Origin: Clostridiales bacterium
GTDB taxonomy: Bacteria > Bacillota > Clostridia > Lachnospirales > Lachnospiraceae
Length of the DNA: 9,795 nt
Assembly: GCA_018369015.1 (NCBI GenBank)
Contig: JAGZDD010000145.1
Coordinates: 1-9,795 of the forward strand
Reading direction: 5' to 3'
The notes under the pieces were generated by a model. The model had not been told where the DNA came from. It saw only the letters and a program-made list of their open reading frames with translations, and made no database searches. Position numbers and translations under genes: made by a program. Shown here piece by piece: positions 4,756 through 9,795 of the stretch. Position 1 is the stretch's first letter; the number at the start of each line of letters is the position of its first letter.

Positions 4756-6480
4756 GTGGGAGTGATCGGGTTTAAAAAGGCAAAATGTAAAGACTGTTAT
4801 AAATGTGTCCGTCTATGTCCGGTGAAGGCGATTACCGTTCAGGATGAACACGCGAAATTTGTGGCGAGTGACTGTATTTTATGCGGTCAGTGCCTTGAAG
4901 CCTGCCCGCAGGATGCGATCTCGGTTTTTGGTGATATTGACCGGGTAAAAAAGTACATAGAGGACGGGATGACTGTCATTGCAAGCCTTTCGCCGGCCTA
5001 CCTTGGAATTTATACGGATATTGAGCCGGGGCAGTTTATCGAGGGGCTTTTGGAGCTGGGTTTTTCAGAAATCCGGGAAGCCGCCGAGGGGGCTATTTAT
5101 GTAACTGCGGAATATGAGAGGCTCATGCGGGAGGGGCGTATGGAAAATATTATTACATCCGCCTGTCCGGTGATTAATCAGTTTGTAGAGAATTATTATC
5201 CGGATATGATTCCTTATATGGCGCCTGTTGTGAGCCCGGTGATCGCCCATGGCAAAATGCTCAGGGAAGAATTTGGAGATAATGTTAAAATTGTATCAAT
5301 TAGCCCCTGTCTGGCTGAAAGCGTAGAGGATCTTAAAGACAGCCGTACGCGCGGTTATATTGACGCGGTGATTCATTTTGAGGAGCTGAACCAGTGGTTT
5401 AAGGATGCAGATATTTCTCCGGCTGAATGTCCTTTGTGGCGTCACGACCGGGTGAACCCAAAGATTAACGGGGCTTACGCTACAAGCGGAGGCATTACCA
5501 TGGCGATTCATGCCAAGGGCGGTTCAAATCTTTATGGCTATCAGACGCTTTTTGTGGATGGAATTGACGCTTGCCGGGAAGTATTTGAATCTATCCGCAA
5601 AGGTGAGATTAAAAAATGCTTTATTGAGCTAAATTCATGCACGAGAGGCTGCATTAACGGGCCAGTGACTGGCCGGAGCCAGCGCAACCGCTTTAAATCT
5701 CATTTGACGCTGCTTGGCAGGATTATGAAGGATTTTCCGGAGTACGACCCATTGCCCGAAAGCATTTCCTTGAAACGGGCTTTTGAGGAGCGAGGGAAAA
5801 TTGCTCCGACGCCCGACGAGGAGGAGATTCGGAAAATTCTTATTAAAATCGGCAAGGATTCTCCTGAAAAGGAACTTAACTGCGGCGCCTGTGGCTTTCC
5901 GACATGCAGGGAAAAGGCAATTGCCGTTTACCGGGGAAAAAGCCAGATACAAATGTGCCTGCCTTATATGTATGAAAATGCCAGATATTTGTCGGATGTC
6001 ATTTTATCCGTGACGCCAAGTTTAATTATTATTGTTGATGAACAGCTTCGTATACGGGAGTTTAACAATGCCGCTGAGGTAAAGTTTAATATTTCCAGGG
6101 AAGAAGCTCTTAAATCGTATTTATATGAAATTATTGATTCTGAAAGCTTTCAGGAGGTATTCCAGGAGAAGCGCAGCCGGATTGGCCTTCGGGTCGATTA
6201 TAAATCCTACAAAATGAAAACCGTTCAGAACCTTATCTATGTTAGAGAGCAGGGGGTTGTGATTGGTATTATCCGCGATATTACCGGGGAAGAAGAAAAA
6301 AATGCCAAACGCTATCAGTTGAAAATGGAAGCGGTAGCCAGCGCCCAGAAGGTTATTGACAAACAGATGATGGTTGCCCAGGAAATCGCAGGCCTTCTTG
6401 GAGAAACGACCGCGGAAACAAAGATGACGCTGATGAAGCTTCGCAACAGGCTTTTAGAAGATGGAGAGGATTCAAAATGA
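4756..6480 (+). CDS. hydS: Sensory-type [FeFe]-hydrogenase with PAS domain (HydS/group C-like)
   Basis: 574 residues from the GTG at 4756. That start sits eight bases after GGGAGG (4742-4747); a TTG at 4750 would be only two bases from it. Domains in order: two [4Fe-4S] motifs (Cys11/14/17/21 and 40/43/46/50); an [FeFe]-hydrogenase H-cluster domain (about 70-330); a third Fe-S motif of the Fes type (Cys376/379/384/401); a PAS domain (about 410-510); and a helical tail (515-568). All four H-cluster cysteines are present: Cys137 (TSACP), Cys185 (SPCLAES), Cys295 and Cys299 (NSCTRGC). Compared with catalytic enzymes, the proton-relay Cys of TSCCP is Ala136, the Lys of PCxxK is Glu188, and the Met of L3 is Asn293. 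Such changes are known from sensory HydS proteins (the Cys-to-Ala change in Thermotoga HydS) and suggest slow turnover and H2 or redox sensing. The phosphatase that follows is its probable output partner. Membrane segments are absent. Confidence 0.88.
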   Translation: MGVIGFKKAKCKDCYKCVRLCPVKAITVQDEHAKFVASDCILCGQCLEACPQDAISVFGDIDRVKKYIEDGMTVIASLSPAYLGIYTDIEPGQFIEGLLELGFSEIREAAEGAIYVTAEYERLMREGRMENIITSACPVINQFVENYYPDMIPYMAPVVSPVIAHGKMLREEFGDNVKIVSISPCLAESVEDLKDSRTRGYIDAVIHFEELNQWFKDADISPAECPLWRHDRVNPKINGAYATSGGITMAIHAKGGSNLYGYQTLFVDGIDACREVFESIRKGEIKKCFIELNSCTRGCINGPVTGRSQRNRFKSHLTLLGRIMKDFPEYDPLPESISLKRAFEERGKIAPTPDEEEIRKILIKIGKDSPEKELNCGACGFPTCREKAIAVYRGKSQIQMCLPYMYENARYLSDVILSVTPSLIIIVDEQLRIREFNNAAEVKFNISREEALKSYLYEIIDSESFQEVFQEKRSRIGLRVDYKSYKMKTVQNLIYVREQGVVIGIIRDITGEEEKNAKRYQLKMEAVASAQKVIDKQMMVAQEIAGLLGETTAETKMTLMKLRNRLLEDGEDSK

Positions 6481-7652
6481 AGGTAAGCCTTGATGTGTCC
6501 TGGAAAAGCCTTAATAAGCACGGCGAGGAGCTGTGCGGTGATACCGTAGGAATTTTAAAAAATGAGGATTCTGATATTTTTATTTTATCCGACGGCATGG
6601 GAAGCGGCGTAAAGGCAAATATTTTGTCGACGCTGACCATGAAAATTCTCGGCACGATGCTTCGGGATGGGGCGAATATTCAGGACTGTGTGGAAACAAT
6701 TGCCAAAACCCTTCCGGTTTGTACTGTGCGGCATGTGGCTTATTCCACCTTCACGATTTTACAGATTTTTAAAGACGGCCACGCCTACCTTGTAGAATAT
6801 GATAATCCAGGCTGCGTGCTTGTCCGGGATGGGCAGGTCGTAGACATTCCTTATGAAATCCATGAAGTCGAGGGAAAGAAAATCCGAGATTGCAGCCTTA
6901 CGGTAGAGATGAATGATTATTTTGTCCTATTCAGTGACGGCGTTGTTCATGCAGGTGTCGGAAAGCTGATGAGCTTTGGATGGGGCTGGCAAAGAGCAAG
7001 CGAATATATTAGAAAGGCATGTATGGAGGGCCAGGTTTCGGCGCCGCGTCTGACATCATTGATTTGCAAGGCGTGCAGCGATTTGTATATGGACAGCCCG
7101 GGAGATGATACGACGGTCGCTGTGATCCATGCAGTAAAGGTTAAAAATGTCAACATTTTTACCGGCCCGCCGACGTCCTATGACGATGACGCGATTCTAA
7201 TGAGAGACTTTATGACATCCCCTGGGAAAAAGATTGTCAGCGGAGGTACAAGCGCTAATATTGCGGCGCGCATACTTAAAAAGAAGATTGTGGCATCAAT
7301 AAAATATAACGATCCTGAAATCCCGCCGATTGCGACTTTGGAAGGGGTTGACCTTGTAACGGAAGGTGTTTTGACGTTGAACCGCTGCGCCAATATGCTG
7401 GAACAGTATAACAAGGGGGATTTGACGGACCGGTTTTTTGACAGTCTGGATGCGGACAACGGAGCCGCAATGATTGCTAAAATTTTGATTGAGGAGTGTA
7501 CGGATCTCCATATGTTTGTTGGCCAGGCTATGAATGCGGCCCACCAAAATGTCGGCCTTCCCTTTGACTTGAGTATCCGTATGCGTCTTGTGGATAAGAT
7601 CCGCCAGGAATGTGAGAAAATGGGGAAAACGGTTACTGTGAAGTATTATTGA
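6477..7652 (+). CDS. SpoIIE/PP2C-type serine phosphatase with extra C-terminal domain (HfsC-like)
   Basis: 391 residues. The first 220 carry the PP2C/SpoIIE metal-binding motifs: LSDGMGSG with Asp39, LFSDGV with Asp154, and PGDDTTVAVI with Asp210/Asp211. The predicted activity is therefore dephosphorylation of Ser/Thr-phosphorylated protein with Mn/Mg. The N-terminal G-D-T near residue 21 also fits. Residues 221-391 form an additional domain (GGTSANIAARIL at 256-267, DLVTEGVLTL at 292-301, an Asp-rich stretch at 236-238) that I cannot assign. The start ATG overlaps the hydS stop (ATGA, 6477-6480), with GGAGAGGA six bases upstream inside hydS, so the two are translationally coupled. Phosphatases of this kind sit beside PAS-hydrogenases in other clostridial clusters (the hfs locus and HydDB group C3). 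The substrate is unknown, and no kinase, anti-sigma or anti-anti-sigma gene lies in the window. Confidence 0.85.
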   Translation: MKVSLDVSWKSLNKHGEELCGDTVGILKNEDSDIFILSDGMGSGVKANILSTLTMKILGTMLRDGANIQDCVETIAKTLPVCTVRHVAYSTFTILQIFKDGHAYLVEYDNPGCVLVRDGQVVDIPYEIHEVEGKKIRDCSLTVEMNDYFVLFSDGVVHAGVGKLMSFGWGWQRASEYIRKACMEGQVSAPRLTSLICKACSDLYMDSPGDDTTVAVIHAVKVKNVNIFTGPPTSYDDDAILMRDFMTSPGKKIVSGGTSANIAARILKKKIVASIKYNDPEIPPIATLEGVDLVTEGVLTLNRCANMLEQYNKGDLTDRFFDSLDADNGAAMIAKILIEECTDLHMFVGQAMNAAHQNVGLPFDLSIRMRLVDKIRQECEKMGKTVTVKYY

Positions 7653-7760
7653 GAGGAACGCCGCAGGGCGGCATCACTGGATGCCGTAAAATTCACGGCA
7701 ATAATAAGGAAACCCCGCAAGGGGATAACTGGATGCCGTGAGAAACACGGCAAAAACAAG
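7653..7760 (+). repeat. Two tandem 52-base structured units in the leader of the catalytic hydrogenase
   Basis: ACTGGATGCCGT occurs at 7676-7687 and again at 7728-7739, a period of 52. Each unit has two hairpins. Hairpin A: CGCC-GCAG-GGCG (7659-7670) in unit 1, CCCC-GCAA-GGGG (7713-7724) in unit 2; the second pair is G-C in one and C-G in the other, a compensatory change. Hairpin B: GCCGT/ACGGC (7683-7687 with 7695-7699) in unit 1, and GCCGTG/CACGGC (7735-7740 with 7746-7751) in unit 2. Both units start with a Shine-Dalgarno-like purine run (GAGGAA, AAGGAAA), and the gene's real ribosome binding site (AAGGAAAGG, 7759-7767) stands where a third unit would start. The period is not a multiple of three, and the units lie wholly between genes. 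Confidence 0.75.
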
Positions 7761-7773
7761 GAAAGGATGAATT

Positions 7774-9237
7774 ATGAAAAGACAATTTGTAACGGATATT
7801 AATATGATTAAATATGAAGTTTGTGTCGAGGTTGCCAAGCTTGCATTTGCAGGTGAGCTTGAGTCGCGCCGGGATGAGATTCCATATGCGATTATTCCCG
7901 GAAATACTCCGAAGTGGCGCTGTTGTGTTTACCGAGAGCGTGAAATTGTCCGCCAGAGAGTGAATCTTGCAGAAGGCCGTCCGGCAGTTGGCACAAAGAG
8001 TAATAAGAGTATTGTTCAGGTGCTTCCGGCAGCCTGTGAAGGCTGTCCGATTAATCGTTTCAGCGTTACAAGCAGTTGTCAGATGTGTATGGCAAAGAAA
8101 TGCATGGGCGCCTGCAATTTTGGTGCAATCACTTTTGAAGGCGGGCGTGCCCATATTGATCCGAAAAAATGTAAGGAATGTGGAAGATGTGCGGAGGCCT
8201 GTCCGTATAATGCTATTGCCGACCTGATGCGCCCCTGTAAGCGCGCTTGTCCGGTGGACGCGATTACAATGGATGAGGATAATATCGTGGCTATTGACGA
8301 GGAAAAATGTATAAATTGCGGCCAGTGTGTGATTGGCTGTCCTTTCGGCGCTATTACGGATAAATCTTTTATGGTTGATGTTATCAAGCTGATTAACAGC
8401 GGAGCAAAGGTCTATGCTATGGTTGCTCCGGCAATTTCCGGTCAGTTTGGCGCGGATGTCAATAACGGTCAGATCCGCCAGGCGATTAAAGCGCTGGGCT
8501 TTACAGATATGTATGAAGTATCTTTAGGCGCTGATTTTGTTTCTAAAAATGAAGCGCTAGAGCTTGAGGAGCATGTGAAGGAGGGCAAGAAAATGACGAC
8601 CTCCTGCTGTCCGGCTTTTGTCAATATGATTAAAAAGCATTTCCCTCAGGTGCTTGACGCTATGTCCACGACGGTATCGCCAATGACTGCCACAGGCCGT
8701 TTGATTAAGGCGATTGACCCCGAAGCTGTGTGTGTATTTATCGGGCCATGTATTGCAAAGAAGGGCGAAGTGATTGACTCTATTACCTTTGGCGGGGCTG
8801 ATTATGCGATGACCTATGAGGAGTTGGCGAGCATGTTTGAGGCTAAAGACATTGACCCGGCGGATTTTGATGGGGAAATGCAGCAGGGCAGCGTTTTCGG
8901 CATGGAATTTTCAGTGTCCGGTGGCGTGACCAATGCCGTACTTTCCACCTTTAAGGAACGCAATGAGGATATTGATGTGAAGGTATGCAAGGCCAATGGT
9001 GCCCTGGAGTGTAAAAAGGCGCTGATGATGCTTAAAATGGGCCGCCTTCCGGAAGATTTTATTGAAGGTATGGCCTGTGTGGGCGGCTGTGTCAACGGCC
9101 CGGCGATGATTAATAAGAGCCGGACATATATGAAAGACAGAAACGCCCAGATTAAGAAGGCTGACAGCCGCGGCGTCCTGGAAAACTGCTCGAAGTATGA
9201 CGACCTGGAGTTTAGTATGGTGAGAAATCATCAGTAA
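7774..9237 (+). CDS. hydA: Catalytic [FeFe]-hydrogenase, group B-like (HydA2/HfsD-type)
   Basis: 487 residues. The C-terminal two-thirds is a complete H-cluster domain: L1 TSCCPAF with Cys278 (proton relay) and Cys279; L2 GPCIAKKGE with Cys326 and Lys329; L3 MACVGGC with Met433, Cys435 and Cys439. Everything lost in the sensory paralogue is kept here, so it should be a working H2-producing or H2-oxidising enzyme. The N-terminal third holds many iron-sulfur cysteines: 88/91, 102/105/110/114, 133/136/139/143, 155/159 and 179/182/185/189, enough for three or four [4Fe-4S] clusters that would feed electrons, probably from ferredoxin. This N-terminal layout and the GPC in L2 resemble group B enzymes rather than the classic monomeric group A. 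It is soluble and cytosolic, with no signal peptide. It follows the phosphatase by 121 bases that hold the tandem structured leader. AAGGAAAGG supports the ATG at 7774. The maturase genes hydEFG are not in the window. Confidence 0.9.
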   Translation: MKRQFVTDINMIKYEVCVEVAKLAFAGELESRRDEIPYAIIPGNTPKWRCCVYREREIVRQRVNLAEGRPAVGTKSNKSIVQVLPAACEGCPINRFSVTSSCQMCMAKKCMGACNFGAITFEGGRAHIDPKKCKECGRCAEACPYNAIADLMRPCKRACPVDAITMDEDNIVAIDEEKCINCGQCVIGCPFGAITDKSFMVDVIKLINSGAKVYAMVAPAISGQFGADVNNGQIRQAIKALGFTDMYEVSLGADFVSKNEALELEEHVKEGKKMTTSCCPAFVNMIKKHFPQVLDAMSTTVSPMTATGRLIKAIDPEAVCVFIGPCIAKKGEVIDSITFGGADYAMTYEELASMFEAKDIDPADFDGEMQQGSVFGMEFSVSGGVTNAVLSTFKERNEDIDVKVCKANGALECKKALMMLKMGRLPEDFIEGMACVGGCVNGPAMINKSRTYMKDRNAQIKKADSRGVLENCSKYDDLEFSMVRNHQ

Positions 9238-9293
9238 GTTACTATGAAAGTTATCAAATGAGCATGGAGCTGTCTCAAAATAGATAACCCCAG

Positions 9294-9335
9294 CCGAAGG
9301 GCGGAGTGACTTGGACAAGTCACTCCGCCCTTCGG
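9294..9335. repeat. Perfect 19-bp palindrome
   Basis: CCGAAGGGCGGAGTGACTT (9294-9312) and its exact complement (9317-9335) enclose the loop GGAC. It lies 57 bases after the hydrogenase stop codon. Only ACTTTAG follows, so it is a weak intrinsic terminator by itself; it may protect the 3' end of the mRNA or be a small repeated element. TGGAGCT (9264-9270) and AGCTCCA (9350-9356) form an outer inverted repeat around it. Confidence 0.75.
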
Positions 9336-9385
9336 ACTTTAGTAACGTAGCTCCAAGGTACGCCTGTGTTCTGCTTTGGCCTGCG

Positions 9386-9430
9386 CGCCTGCCTTTTTTG
9401 CAGGTGTATTTATTTATTTATTTTTTTTTT
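9386..9430 (+). terminator. Probable terminator of the hydrogenase operon
   Basis: CGCCTGC (9386-9392) pairs with GCAGGTG (9400-9406) with one G-T wobble, loop CTTTTTT, followed by an almost pure T-run with scattered A up to 9430. Confidence 0.65.
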
Positions 9431-9457
9431 CAAAAAATCCCCCGATTTATCTCTGGA

Positions 9458-9488
9458 TGTGACCAATTTCGGCGAGTATTTTCGTTAT
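9458..9488 (+). promoter_or_regulatory. ECF-type promoter in front of the sigma-factor remnant
   Basis: TGTGACC (9458-9464) and CGTTAT (9483-9488), 18 bases apart, have the form of extracytoplasmic-function sigma promoters (an AAC/ACC-type -35 and a CGT-type -10). No sigma-A-like pair fits as well here. It suggests the sigma gene once drove its own transcription. This is pattern-based inference. Confidence 0.4.
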
Positions 9489-9509
9489 TATTTGTAGGAG
9501 GGGATGAAA

Positions 9510-9764
9510 ATGAAAGGAAAAAAGAGCGGTTTGGATCAGGCCCGGCTTCTGGAAGCACTTTTTGAAAAATATAAGGCGGGAATGTATACAATTGCATGGT
9601 CCATATTAAAAAATGAATTTCAGGCCGAAGATGCCGTTGGTGATGCTTTTGAAAAGCTTATTCCCTATCTTGACAAATGCCAGGATGCAGACAGCACTGC
9701 TGGATGAAGCGAAAGAAACGACATGACGCTGCGAAGAATCATTAATCGTATGAAGCGGCTGCTG
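9510..9764 (+). pseudogene. Decayed ECF sigma-70 family RNA polymerase sigma factor
   Basis: The reading frame gives about 65 residues before a TGA at 9705-9707. The part LLEALFEKYKAGMYTIAWSILKNEFQAEDAVGDAFEKLIPYL is the start of sigma region 2 (2.1-2.2) of an ECF sigma factor. Intact members run to about 160-190 residues; regions 2.3, 2.4 and 4 are missing. After the TGA the same frame continues as SERNDMTLRRIINRMKRLL to a TAA at 9762-9764, which looks like the last helix of region 4 (compare the usual R-x-x-x-R-x-R-x-x-L end). An internal deletion of roughly 90 codons plus a stop at or near the junction explains this. I chose the ATG at 9510: AGGAGG (9496-9501) is eight bases ahead, whereas it nearly abuts the ATG at 9504. 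A short region-2-only protein is possible but less likely. Confidence 0.65.
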
Positions 9765-9783
9765 TAAGGAACATAGCAAAACA

Positions 9784-9795
9784 GTAAAAGGGGGG
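9784..9795 (+). promoter_or_regulatory. Ribosome binding site of a gene beyond the window
   Basis: The purine run AAAAGGGGG closes the window about 20 bases after the end of the sigma remnant. It probably serves the next gene, where an anti-sigma factor would be expected, but that gene is not visible. Confidence 0.3.

Larger units (their letters stand above)
9238..9457. other. Intergenic region after the hydrogenase operon
   Basis: No gene is visible. It contains GGAGCTGTCTCAAAATAG (9265-9282), which resembles one end of some insertion sequences or terminator arms in this group, a perfect 19-bp palindrome (9294-9335), a second AGCTCC (9350-9355) complementary to the GGAGCT at 9265-9270, and a U-tract terminator (9386-9430). 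Confidence 0.5.

Noticed and set aside
7653..7760. CRISPR array
   Set aside because: Only two degenerate copies, repeated along the whole unit with no unique spacers, and no cas genes.
7653..7773. Glycine, preQ1, guanidine-II or c-di-GMP riboswitch in the tandem leader
   Set aside because: The characteristic loop and core sequences of these classes are not present; only the tandem layout is similar.
9265..9282. An insertion sequence end (GGAGCTGTCTCAAAATAG) marking a complete mobile element
   Set aside because: No transposase gene and no matching second terminal repeat beyond seven bases are visible, so a full element cannot be claimed.

Overview
The window reads as chromosomal DNA of an anaerobic, fermentative Firmicute, most likely a Clostridia / Lachnospiraceae-type gut bacterium. 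The grounds are strong AGGAGG-type ribosome binding sites, sigma-A-type promoters, a clostridial [FeFe]-hydrogenase cluster and an Rpn-family nuclease of the kind common in that group. All confident genes lie on the + strand. The organism assignment is inference from gene content and style.

Left part (1-3450) is accessory in character. It holds the tail of an unidentified gene, a small lipoprotein of unknown role, a roughly 500-base stretch with no confident gene but with hairpins and short direct repeats, an Rpn/PD-(D/E)XK nuclease with its own promoter and terminator, and a membrane acyltransferase with a consensus promoter and a hairpin-rich leader. Two nearly identical long hairpins, sharing a GTATCGCATCGGATA core but differing in stem length, lie behind the nuclease and behind the acyltransferase.

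Middle part (3450-9237) is metabolic. A beta-hydroxyacid dehydrogenase-family oxidoreductase ends in a terminator that overlaps its stop codon. Then comes a four-gene hydrogenase operon: a thioredoxin-like [2Fe-2S] protein, a PAS-containing sensory-type [FeFe]-hydrogenase (HydS/group C-like, with the typical substitutions around the H-cluster), a SpoIIE/PP2C-type phosphatase with an extra C-terminal domain, and a catalytic group B-like [FeFe]-hydrogenase with complete H-cluster motifs. The first three genes are tightly or translationally coupled. The last is separated by a 121-base leader made of two tandem 52-base units, each folding into two hairpins. An 18-base sequence closely resembling a Rex operator lies immediately after the predicted -10 box of the operon, suggesting NADH/NAD+ control. 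The simplest model is that the sensor hydrogenase reads H2 or redox state through its H-cluster and PAS domain and passes this to the phosphatase, while the last gene does the bulk H2 chemistry.

Right end (9238-9795) holds a perfect 19-bp palindrome, a U-tract terminator, and a decayed ECF sigma-factor gene that still has an ECF-like promoter and a strong ribosome binding site but has lost most of its coding sequence. The best candidates for undescribed biology are the tandem covarying leader in front of the catalytic hydrogenase, the phosphatase's extra domain, and the repeated palindromes.
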